Below, piece after piece: positions 1-6,059 of a DNA stretch of 11,336 nt. Where the stretch lies: assembly GCA_044867785.1 (NCBI GenBank), contig JBIOVM010000138.1:1-11336 (forward strand). Direction: 5' to 3'. Each line of letters starts with the position of its first letter. Position 1 is the first letter of the stretch. Made by a program: the position numbers and the translations under genes. A model generated the notes under the pieces. That model was not told the DNA's origin and did no database searches. It saw nothing but the letters and a program-made list of their open reading frames with translations. The stretch is from DASRDR01 sp044867785 (GTDB lineage Bacteria; Methylomirabilota; Methylomirabilia; Rokubacteriales; DASRDR01).

Positions 1-2
1 CG

Positions 3-758
3 AAGCGAAACGCGTTCCTCGAGGCGCACAGTGGCCTGGTCAGGCACGTCGTCAACCGCCACGGCTGGTCGGCTGGCATGTCGCGGGAGGACCTGATCCA
101 GGAAGGCCAGCTGGCGCTGTGTCGCGCGGTGGAGCGATTCGACCCGGGCCGCGGGGCGCGGTTCTCGAGCTACGCCGTGCCCGTGATCCGCCACGCGATC
201 GCGCAATACATCCGCCGCATGGGGTCAGGGCCGAGGACCCCGGGCCTCGCCCGATCGGCCATCGTCGGTGCGTCTCCGGTCCAGACTGTGCCGACGAACG
301 GCGCCGGCAGGCCGCGGCGCCCGGCGCCTCTGTCCCTGGACGCGCCCCTCGATGACGGCGAGACCCTCGCCGATCGGCTGACCGACCCGGACAGCCTCCG
401 GCCAGACTCCGCCGCCGCGGGCGTCCTCGAGCACGAACGGCTGCGCGCGTCCCTGCGGGAGCTACCGGCCGAGATCCAGAAGATCGTCATCCTGCACTGG
501 GGTCTGGATGGATCCGTCTGCCGTCCGGTCCACGCTGTAGCCCGCGAGATCGGGCGGACGCCGGCCGAGGTACGCACCCTCCTCCAGGACGCACTGGGAT
601 TCCTGCGGAGCCGCGTGACAGCGGCCGCCGATGGGCCTTGGGGCACGCGGGTTCCGGGCGCTGCCCGTCTCCTGGCTCCATGGGTGTGCGCTCCCTCGAA
701 TGGCCGTCAGCACCGCGCCGCCGACGCCCTCTCGGGGTCGCCGACAGCCTTCGGGTAA
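3..758 (+). CDS. Sigma-70 family RNA polymerase sigma factor (5' partial)
   Basis: The reading frame is open from the left edge, so the true start lies outside the window; 251 residues are visible. Visible residues 1-74 look like sigma region 2: a helix ending in LVRHVVNRHGW, then DLIQEGQLAL and AVERFDPGRGARFSSYAVPVIRHAI, close to the family pattern DLIQEGxxGLxxAVxxFDPxxGxxFSxYA. Around residues 111-130 a SLDAPLDDGETLADRL segment matches the region 3/4 linker of primary-like sigmas. Residues about 150-205 (LRELPAEIQKIVILHWGLDG, then a helix-turn-helix ending DALGFLRSR) match region 4, which reads the -35 element. The SYAVPVIRHAI form, lacking the paired tryptophans of housekeeping sigmas, suggests an alternative sigma. 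The roughly 45-residue tail is not conserved. The next gene begins 2 bases after its stop, so it probably leads this operon. It may direct polymerase to promoters of the mobile element; that role is inference. Confidence 0.85.
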   Translation, partial: KRNAFLEAHSGLVRHVVNRHGWSAGMSREDLIQEGQLALCRAVERFDPGRGARFSSYAVPVIRHAIAQYIRRMGSGPRTPGLARSAIVGASPVQTVPTNGAGRPRRPAPLSLDAPLDDGETLADRLTDPDSLRPDSAAAGVLEHERLRASLRELPAEIQKIVILHWGLDGSVCRPVHAVAREIGRTPAEVRTLLQDALGFLRSRVTAAADGPWGTRVPGAARLLAPWVCAPSNGRQHRAADALSGSPTAFG

Positions 759-760
759 CG

Positions 761-1984
761 GTGACGCAGACCGGGCCTTCGCGCCTATACCCTTACGAGG
801 AGGTGGTCGCCATCCCTGAACAGGTGATCGACCAGATGGCCCTCGCGGAAGTCCTGGAGTCCCAGGACAACCGGGGAGCCGGGGTGTCGGTGGCCGGCGA
901 GGGAGGCGAGTCCTCGCGCGAGGGGCTCCCCTGCTCGGTGTGGGCGCTGGGACTGCCGGCCGACGCCGTGGGGCCGGTGGAGTGGTGGCCGCCGAAGCGG
1001 CTCAAGCCGTATGTCCCACGCCACGTCGCGCTGCCGCCGTTTCGCGGCAGCCCGAGCTGGGCGATCCTCCAGCACCTCGTCAGGGAATCCGGAGTGCGGG
1101 AGCCGCTCCTCGTCCTGCCCGACGGCCAGGTCGTCGACGGGGTGCATCGGCTCGAGCTGGCCAAGGCCCTGGGCCTGCACGAGGTGCCGGTGCGCGTGCT
1201 CACGGTGCCGAAGCCGCTCCGCGACTCGGATCGCATCCAGCTCGAGACGACGCTCGCCGTGCTCGCCGCCGGCCGACGCCACATCGCGCCGTCGCGCGTG
1301 CAGGGCTTGCTGCTCGGGCTGACCCAGGCGGAGCTGGCCGCGGGCGTGCTGAACCGCGGCATCGTGAACCTCCGGCGAGGCCGGGCACCGGCTCCGGGGC
1401 CTCAGGGGCCGACACAGCGCGCCCTGGCCGCGTCCACCGGCGTGAGCCCACGGACCGTCCGCCGGCTCGTACGGGTCGGCCGCGAGGGGTCGGAGAACCT
1501 CCGGCGCGCGGTCGCGTCGGGCGAGGTCAGCGTCAAGGCGGCGGACCGGCGACTCGCCGCGGCCAGAACCGGCACACCTCCGAGCGGCCCTTTGATCCTT
1601 CGAGCGCGGCCGTCGGAGGCCGGGCGGAACGATCCGGGGCCCCCCGGGAAGGAACGGCGCACGTCCCGGACAGCGGCGAGTCGCGCCAGCCGGCCCCTCG
1701 CGATCGTCGCGCCGGCCTCGCTGCCGGCCGCGACCGCCCCGATCGCGGGGCCACCGAACGTGCCGGCGTCCGTAGACCTCCCCGCCGCCGTTCAAACGTT
1801 CGTGGCCCTCTGCCACGAGCTGGACGCGGCCACGGAACGGTTCCGCCGGCAGACGGCGCACTGGACCGGCGCGCAGCGCGACCGGCGACGCCTCACGATC
1901 CGGCAGACGGCCGAGCACCTGAGCGAGCAGCTCGAGTGGATGCAAGGCGCGGAGGCCACCCACCGTGAGCCGAGCCCACGCTGA
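761..1984 (+). CDS. ParB-like nuclease/partition-domain protein 1
   Basis: A 407-residue protein if it starts at the GTG just after the sigma stop; GTG 803, GTG 824 or ATG 836 are alternatives, and the first 70 residues are poorly conserved. Residues about 80-150 form a ParB/sulfiredoxin-type N-terminal domain: LKPYVPRHVALPPF, then VREPLLVLPDGQVVDGVHRLELAKALGLHEVPVRVL. The key motif is DGVHR (126-130) in place of the GERRxxA CTP-binding motif of chromosomal and plasmid ParB. Residues about 215-265 contain a helix-turn-helix (TQRALAASTGVSPRTVRRLVRVG), followed by a ParB-like segment LRRAVASGEVSVKAADRRL. The C-terminal 140 residues are a basic, Ala/Pro-rich linker and a charged helical end. It is clearly paralogous to the next gene. 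It probably binds DNA in element partition or gene regulation. Whether it uses CTP is doubtful from the motif. Confidence 0.7.
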   Translation: MTQTGPSRLYPYEEVVAIPEQVIDQMALAEVLESQDNRGAGVSVAGEGGESSREGLPCSVWALGLPADAVGPVEWWPPKRLKPYVPRHVALPPFRGSPSWAILQHLVRESGVREPLLVLPDGQVVDGVHRLELAKALGLHEVPVRVLTVPKPLRDSDRIQLETTLAVLAAGRRHIAPSRVQGLLLGLTQAELAAGVLNRGIVNLRRGRAPAPGPQGPTQRALAASTGVSPRTVRRLVRVGREGSENLRRAVASGEVSVKAADRRLAAARTGTPPSGPLILRARPSEAGRNDPGPPGKERRTSRTAASRASRPLAIVAPASLPAATAPIAGPPNVPASVDLPAAVQTFVALCHELDAATERFRRQTAHWTGAQRDRRRLTIRQTAEHLSEQLEWMQGAEATHREPSPR

Positions 1985-2855
1985 CGCCCGCCCGTCGCCG
2001 CCCGAGACGCGGACCCTCGCCCTGGGCCTTCCCGTCCCTCGGCCGCCGGAAACGCGCGCGCTGGCGAGCCTCCGCCCCTACGCGCCGCGGTGGGTCTGGC
2101 CGCCGAGCTTCGAGGGCATGCACGAGTGGCGGGTCCTCCGCGAGGACGTCGCAACGAACGGGATCCGCACGCCGCTCCGCATCCTCCGGAATGGCTGGGT
2201 GATCGACGGCACTCACCGCTACCGGATCGCGCAGGCCCTCGGGCTCGAAACCGTCCCGGTGCAGGTCGTGCCGGTCCCGCTGGGCTCGTCGGCCGAGGAT
2301 CCCCTCGCGCCCGTCGACCGGCTCCGCATCGAGCGGACCGCCGTGCTCGAGGCCCTGGGGCGGCGGCACCTCACGCCACACCAGCGCGACGTGCTCTTCC
2401 TCACCCTGGAGGAAGCCCACGAGTCCGTCCTGGGCCCGCCGGAGGCGCGAACGGCCCGGCGCCTGGCGAACCTGCGGCGGCGCCCACCGGAGTCCGAAGA
2501 GCCTCCGACCGGCCCGACCATCGACGCGGTGGCGCGCCTCTACGGCATGCCGGCGTGCCGGCTGAAGCGGCTCCTGACGCTCGCGCACCGAGGGGACGTC
2601 GAGGTCCGGGAAGAGTTCAAGCGCGGGACGATCTCGCTCTGGCACGCCTATGCGAAGACAGTCGGCGCCGACGGCGACGCGAAGGAGGTCGAGCCGGTGG
2701 CGCAGTACGTCGAGCAGCGCTTCGCCATCATGGCCCGGATGATGGATGCCTGGGCCGCGTGCCCGCCCGAGGCGCGCGGCCGGCTGCTCGACGAGTTCGC
2801 CCAGTGGCTCGACCGGTTCCGCGCGGCGGCGGACGAAGAGGCGGACGCGGGGTGA
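1965..2855 (+). CDS. ParB-like protein 2 (paralogue of the preceding gene)
   Basis: A 296-residue protein starting at a GTG inside the last 20 bases of the upstream gene, with a GGAG about 10 bases upstream; this indicates translational coupling. Residues about 36-105 form the ParB/sulfiredoxin-like domain: LRPYAPRWVWPPSF, IRTPLRILRNGWVIDGTHRYRIAQALGLETVPVQVV, with DGTHR at 81-85 instead of GERR. A second block, RLRIERTAVLEALGRRHLTPHQRDVLFLTLEEAH, lines up with IQLETTLAVLAAGRRHIAPSRVQGLLLGLTQAE of the first ParB-like protein, which supports duplication. Around residues 180-215 is a helix-turn-helix (IDAVARLYGMPACRLKRLLTLAHRGD). The C-terminus is acidic and helical. It is likely to bind DNA, alone or together with its paralogue. 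No ParA-type ATPase is visible in the window, so a classical ParAB partition role is unproven. Confidence 0.7.
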   Translation: MSRAHADARPSPPETRTLALGLPVPRPPETRALASLRPYAPRWVWPPSFEGMHEWRVLREDVATNGIRTPLRILRNGWVIDGTHRYRIAQALGLETVPVQVVPVPLGSSAEDPLAPVDRLRIERTAVLEALGRRHLTPHQRDVLFLTLEEAHESVLGPPEARTARRLANLRRRPPESEEPPTGPTIDAVARLYGMPACRLKRLLTLAHRGDVEVREEFKRGTISLWHAYAKTVGADGDAKEVEPVAQYVEQRFAIMARMMDAWAACPPEARGRLLDEFAQWLDRFRAAADEEADAG

Positions 2856-3220
2856 CGGCGCCGGTCGAGCCCCGGGACGCCTCGCGTGACGAGATGACGT
2901 GGCGGGCCCATCTCGTCCTCGCGCAGCTGATGCACTGCCGCGCGGTGGCCATCCTGTCAGCCGCCCAGCGCGAGGCGCTCGAGGTCGACGCGGGGCTGTC
3001 CCTGGGCGACTCGGCGGAGACCGGGCAGGCGCTGCTCGGGCTCACGTGGACCGAGGTGGTGGCCATCGCGGACCGCATCGAGAACCCGTGGGATCACGGG
3101 GCCATCCGGAGCGCGGCGGAGACGTTCCGGCACGAGGGCCCCGCCGGCGTCGAATCACGCGCGCTCCGGGCCGCCCTCCTGCGCCGGGCGCGCCACGAGC
3201 TGAACGGACGGCGCGCGTGA
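2852..3220 (+). CDS. FlhD-like transcriptional co-regulator (tentative)
   Basis: A 122-residue protein with a GTGA overlap onto the previous stop; a later ATG at 2894 is the alternative start. It is small and helical with no membrane segment. Residues 20-75 show a pattern like FlhD: HLVLAQLMHCR resembles the early LLLAQRL helix, and LSLGDSAETGQALLGLTWTEVVAIAD resembles FRLGINEEMATTLAALTLPQMVKLAE of Escherichia coli FlhD (about 116 residues). The end is basic and helical. The identification is from remembered sequence only and similarity is low, but the very next gene looks like FlhC, and flhD and flhC are normally adjacent in that order. If right, it would form a hetero-oligomeric activator with the next protein, as SetD/SetC do in SXT/R391 ICEs and AcaD/AcaC in IncC plasmids. 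Otherwise it is a conserved hypothetical protein. Confidence 0.45.
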   Translation: MTAPVEPRDASRDEMTWRAHLVLAQLMHCRAVAILSAAQREALEVDAGLSLGDSAETGQALLGLTWTEVVAIADRIENPWDHGAIRSAAETFRHEGPAGVESRALRAALLRRARHELNGRRA

Positions 3221-3873
3221 ACCTCGCCCTGCCGGCGGCCGGCCGCCACGTCCTCGGCTTCGGCTTCCGGACCCTTCGGCGGCTTGGGCTGCGGCCCACG
3301 GCGATCAACAGCCACGTGTCGCTGAGCCCCGCGAGCGTGAAGCGCTACACCGCCCGCCGCCATGGCGAGGAGCCGTCAGCGACAGTCGGACGGCGGATGC
3401 GGCGAGAGCACGAGGAGGCGCTGGTGCTCTACTGGTGCGCCGTGATCGCCGAGTGGCGCCCGCTGGCCCCGGTGGCGCCAGGCCGCCGGCTCCTCGACGC
3501 GTTCTGCCCGGCGTGCCTGCACGTGCCTGTTCCACCTCAGAGGACGCCGGCGCCACGGAGTGATCGCGGGCCCGGAAGCCTGGAAGAAGCCCTCGGGCTG
3601 GGCGCCGAGTGCTGCGCGGCCGGCGTGCGTCCGTGCGTCCAGGGGCCCGTTCGCCTAGCCGCGCTCGTCAGCCGGCTGGGCGTCCACCCCGAATCGGCGG
3701 CAACGTTCCTCGCGCGCATGGAGCCGGCGGGACGGGACGGCCATCTCGAGCCGCTGGTCCATCCAGCGCGACTCTGGGTGCGGACCTGCCTGTCGTGCGG
3801 GGAGCCCGTCGTGACAGATGCGGCCGGCGACGCGACACGGCACTGTCGCCGTCACGCGCGCCGCTCCGCCTGA
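3217..3873 (+). CDS. FlhC-like zinc-binding transcriptional activator (tentative)
   Basis: A 218-residue protein whose GTG start overlaps the stop of the FlhD-like gene (GTGA). Residues 18-55 read RTLRRLGLRPTAINSHVSLS followed by PASVKRYTARRHGEEPS. This resembles the FlhC N-terminal pattern of LGxR, LSxxxLxxLYKELxGxxPP, a DNA-binding region. The C-terminus has RLWVRTCLSCGEPVV ending in CRRH: Cys191, Cys194, Cys210 and His213, a CxxC-x15-CxxH cluster. E. coli FlhC has CxxC-x16-CxxC in the same place, preceded by a similar LxL segment and followed by CG. Extra cysteines (97, 100, 132, 133, 140) in the middle are not typical of FlhC and could form a second metal site. It probably activates transcription together with the preceding protein, with the transfer operon as the likely target. 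Another zinc-ribbon DNA-binding family remains possible. Confidence 0.5.
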   Translation: MNLALPAAGRHVLGFGFRTLRRLGLRPTAINSHVSLSPASVKRYTARRHGEEPSATVGRRMRREHEEALVLYWCAVIAEWRPLAPVAPGRRLLDAFCPACLHVPVPPQRTPAPRSDRGPGSLEEALGLGAECCAAGVRPCVQGPVRLAALVSRLGVHPESAATFLARMEPAGRDGHLEPLVHPARLWVRTCLSCGEPVVTDAAGDATRHCRRHARRSA

Positions 3874-3938
3874 CCGGAGCGCATCACGAGCCGTCGTCGG
3901 CGCGTCCACGAGGCACCATCCGCGAGTGGCTCACACGG

Positions 3939-5453
3939 ATGACCCCAGCGGGCGGGGCGTCCGGCTCCTGGCGCACCGTCATCGAAGGGCTCTCACACCC
4001 GGACGTGTGGGGACCAGGCGGGCTCTATCCACTGGAGGGCTTCCGGCGCTCGGGGGGTGGCTGGGTCGCGCGCTGTCCGAGTGGCGGCCATCCGGATCGT
4101 CACCCATCGTTCTCGATGCCCCAGGGCCGAGCGTTCGGCCGCTGCTTCGCCTGCGCGTACCGCCGCACGTGGATCGGGTTCGTGCTGGAGCGGCAGGGCC
4201 ACTCGCCGGAGGCTCAGGGGGCGGTCGTTCGCGACGCCCTGGCGATCCTGGCCGAGCGCGCGGGGATCCCGCTCGCCACGACGTCCGCCGAGGCGGAGGC
4301 GGCCCTGATCCCACCGCTCACGGTCGTCACGGGCGTGCTCAAACAGAACCTGCTGTCGCAGCACCCGCGCGCCGTGGCCTGCCGGGAGTACCTCGCCGCG
4401 CGTCGCGTGCCGGAGGACGTGCTCCCGCGGCTCCCGGTCGGAGCATGGACCGACGCGCGGGCCATCAGCGCCCAGCTCCGCGCGGCGCGCCTGTCTCCGG
4501 GACTGCTGCGGGAGCACGGGCTGCTGGCCCGGTACGTGCCAAGCCATCCGCTGCTCTTCGTGTACGAGGATGCCGAGGGCGTCACCGGGTTCAAGTGCCG
4601 GAAGCCGAGCCTGGGGGAGAAATCCGTCCTGAACGCCCTCGGGTTTGGCGGTGCCGTCGAGGGCCGAAGCCTCTTCGGCGTGTGCCTCGCCCGCGAGGCG
4701 ATCGCTCGCTATGGCCGGGTCATCGTCGTGGAGGGCGAGTTCGACGCGCTCGGCTGGCACGCCGCGAGCCTCGCGGTCGGCCGGCACTTCGAGCTGGTGG
4801 CGCTCGGCGGCGCGGCGAAGCCGACCGTCGAGAAGTTCCGGACTCTGCGGTCTCTGGGTGCGTGCGCGGTCTACCTCGCGCTCGACGCCGACCCCGCCGG
4901 CGAGGCGGCGGCCGCGGCCGCCTGTCACTGCGCCTGGGAAGCCGGAATCGACGTGGGTATCCTCCCGATGCCGAAGGGCTGCAAGGATCCCGATGACGTC
5001 CTCGCCCGGCAGGGTCCAGCGGCGGGAGCCACGCACCTCTTCAGCCTCGACCGGGCCGAGCCCGGTGCGGCGTGGCTCGCGCGCCACCAGCTCGCGGAGT
5101 GCCCGCCGGTCACCTTCGAGGCGGCCGCGCGCCTGCGGGCGCTGTCCGCGGAGATCGCCCGCGTCATGCCGGCCTCAGTCCGGCCAGGGTACGCCGTGAT
5201 CCTGGCGCGGGCGCTTGGCCTGCCGGCCGGGGTGCTGATGGAGGAATGGGGCCGTCACGCGGCCGAGACGCGCGCCCGGGCGGTTCGCGAGCACCTCCGC
5301 CGCTGGGTGTCGGAGTGGGTCGGACGGCTGGATCAAGGCGGTCTGGGAGACCACCTCGACGAGGCGACTCGCGTCCTCGCCGACGCGCGCATGGACCTCT
5401 CGCGGCCAGCGGCGGCTGACGTGGCCGCTCCACCGGACTCCCCGACGTCTTGA
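3939..5453 (+). CDS. DnaG-type DNA primase (CHC2-like zinc finger and Toprim)
   Basis: A 504-residue protein from ATG 3939. The frame is open further upstream into the previous gene but has no good start there, and no clear Shine-Dalgarno precedes 3939. Residues 42-80 are a CHC2-type zinc finger: ARCPSGGHPDRHPSFSM then GRCFACAYRRTW, giving Cys46, His51, Cys69 and Cys72. Residues 217-256 (GFKCRKPSLGEKSVLNAL, LFGVCLAREAI) match the DnaG catalytic core pattern of PKYLN...LFG. The Toprim domain follows: VIVVEGEFDAL with Glu265, LALDADPAGEAAA with Asp316 and Asp318, and the KDPDD motif at 349-353. The C-terminal 130 residues are helical with no helicase Walker motifs, so this is a stand-alone primase that would need a separate helicase. 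It would prime replication of the element, or complementary-strand synthesis after transfer. Confidence 0.88.
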   Translation: MTPAGGASGSWRTVIEGLSHPDVWGPGGLYPLEGFRRSGGGWVARCPSGGHPDRHPSFSMPQGRAFGRCFACAYRRTWIGFVLERQGHSPEAQGAVVRDALAILAERAGIPLATTSAEAEAALIPPLTVVTGVLKQNLLSQHPRAVACREYLAARRVPEDVLPRLPVGAWTDARAISAQLRAARLSPGLLREHGLLARYVPSHPLLFVYEDAEGVTGFKCRKPSLGEKSVLNALGFGGAVEGRSLFGVCLAREAIARYGRVIVVEGEFDALGWHAASLAVGRHFELVALGGAAKPTVEKFRTLRSLGACAVYLALDADPAGEAAAAAACHCAWEAGIDVGILPMPKGCKDPDDVLARQGPAAGATHLFSLDRAEPGAAWLARHQLAECPPVTFEAAARLRALSAEIARVMPASVRPGYAVILARALGLPAGVLMEEWGRHAAETRARAVREHLRRWVSEWVGRLDQGGLGDHLDEATRVLADARMDLSRPAAADVAAPPDSPTS

Positions 5454-5507
5454 GGACCAGCCCCATGGGGACCCTTCTCCCTGCCAACTCCTCGGCTTCA
5501 CCGGCCT

Positions 5508-5550
5508 GGGTCGGGGTCAGCCGGCCGGCGCGACGACCCGGCTTCCGGGT
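5508..5550. repeat. Two overlapping inverted repeats
   Basis: GGGTCG at 5508-5513 can pair with CGACCC at 5534-5539. Alternatively ACCCGG at 5536-5541 pairs perfectly with CCGGGT at 5545-5550 over a 3-base loop. The two stems share bases 5536-5539, so they cannot form together. There is no T-tract, so a simple intrinsic terminator is not supported. The second dyad abuts the candidate -35 element and could be an operator for the antitoxin. Confidence 0.4.
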
Positions 5551-5578
5551 GGACATCAGGCAGCGAAAGAGGTAATCT
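5550..5578 (+). promoter_or_regulatory. Candidate sigma-70 promoter for the toxin-antitoxin operon
   Basis: TGGACA at 5550-5555 matches the -35 consensus TTGACA at five of six bases. TAATCT at 5573-5578 matches TATAAT at the important positions 1, 2 and 6. The spacer is 17 bases. The segment is clearly more AT-rich than its surroundings. A TATAAG at 5588-5593 is a rival -10 but has no good -35. Transcription would start near 5585, ahead of the leader ORF and the antitoxin gene. Confidence 0.45.
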
Positions 5579-5613
5579 GAGAGGCAGTATAAGCGGAAAC
5601 GAGAGAGGAAGTG

Positions 5614-5643
5614 ATGCCGTACGCGTACGCCTGCCTCCCCTGA
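5614..5643 (+). CDS. Possible 9-codon leader peptide ORF
   Basis: ATG at 5614 (with an in-frame GTG directly before it) opens a 9-residue frame, MPYAYACLP, ending in TGA at 5641-5643. It is preceded by a purine-rich GAGAGAGGAA stretch at 5601-5610, a better ribosome site than the antitoxin gene itself has. It lies about 30 bases downstream of the predicted transcription start and 28 bases before the antitoxin GTG. It could be a translated leader that couples or attenuates antitoxin expression, or simply chance; two tyrosine codons are present but no run of one regulatory amino acid. Confidence 0.22.
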   Translation: MPYAYACLP

Positions 5644-5671
5644 CCGGCGGCCTCGGGTCCACCGGCGAGCC

Positions 5672-6046
5672 GTGAAGCGGGCCGCGACGGTGCCGCGTCC
5701 GGTGCCGCTGGAGCGGGCCGTCGAGGCCGGGGACGTGGTGCACGCGCTCCGCCAGTTCGGGCTCACGCAGGCGGCGATCGCCCTCGCGACCCAGGCCTCC
5801 GCCCGATCCGTGCGGAACTGGCAGCGCACGTCCGCGATCCGGCCCCAGACCGAGGACCGGCTGCGTGACCTCAGGGAGGTCGCGCTGCTCTTGCAAGAGA
5901 CCCTGACGCGGCGCGGAGTGGGACAGTGGCTCCGCGCGCGCAACCGGCTCCTCGGCGGCCGCCGGCCGCTCGAGGCCCTGGCCGCGGGCGAGACCCGGGC
6001 CGTGCGCGAGGCCGCGGCCGCCTACGTCGAGGGCGCCTACGTCTGA
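5672..6046 (+). CDS. Xre/MbcA/ParS-type antitoxin (DUF2384 domain)
   Basis: A 124-residue protein; GTG 5672 is the only usable start because the frame upstream is open only to 5615 and holds no other start codon. Residues 21-65 form a helix-turn-helix of the Xre-like type (DVVHALRQFGLTQAAIALATQ, SARSVRNWQR). Residues 72-122 match the toxin-binding DUF2384 domain of MbcA/ParS/Xre antitoxins: LLQETLTRRGVGQWLRARN then RLLGGRRPLEALAAGE and a final helix AVREAAAAYVEG. The next gene encodes a RES-domain protein, the standard partner of this family. The antitoxin would bind and block the toxin and, through its helix-turn-helix, repress the shared promoter; the dyads and AGGCAG repeats just upstream are candidate operators. 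Confidence is high because domain order, size and partner all agree. Confidence 0.85.
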   Translation: MKRAATVPRPVPLERAVEAGDVVHALRQFGLTQAAIALATQASARSVRNWQRTSAIRPQTEDRLRDLREVALLLQETLTRRGVGQWLRARNRLLGGRRPLEALAAGETRAVREAAAAYVEGAYV

Positions 6047-6059
6047 TCCGGGCGGCGGC

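Larger units (their letters stand above)
5454..5671 (+). other. Intergenic control region between primase and toxin-antitoxin genes
   Basis: A 218-base gap with no substantial ORF. Its first half is GC-rich with several dyads: a 10-base palindrome CCCCATGGGG at 5461-5470, GCCGGCCGGC at 5520-5529, and overlapping hairpins at 5508-5550. Its second half (about 5550-5615) is the most AT-rich part of the neighbourhood and carries a candidate promoter and a purine-rich Shine-Dalgarno stretch. It probably ends the primase operon and starts the antitoxin-toxin operon. Confidence 0.6.

Noticed and set aside
638..760. N-terminal extension of the first ParB-like protein into the sigma gene
   Set aside because: It overlaps the sigma factor frame by about 120 bases, is Arg/Pro-rich and unconserved; starts at or after GTG 761 are more reasonable.
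785..1963. 392-codon minus-strand ORF opposite the first ParB-like gene
   Set aside because: Arg/Pro/His-rich composition typical of antisense frames in GC-rich DNA; the opposite strand carries a clear ParB-like domain, and no ribosome site is seen.
3609..3938. N-terminal extension of the primase into the FlhC-like gene
   Set aside because: The added residues are Arg/Pro/Ala-rich shadow sequence over the zinc-cluster end of the upstream gene; the primase zinc finger begins well after ATG 3939.
5508..5539. Intrinsic terminator after the primase gene
   Set aside because: The stem is short with a long loop and there is no T-tract; kept only as an inverted repeat.
5588..5593. TATAAG as the -10 of a promoter
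   Set aside because: No -35-like hexamer lies 16-18 bases upstream; TAATCT at 5573-5578 with TGGACA at 17-base spacing is a better pair.
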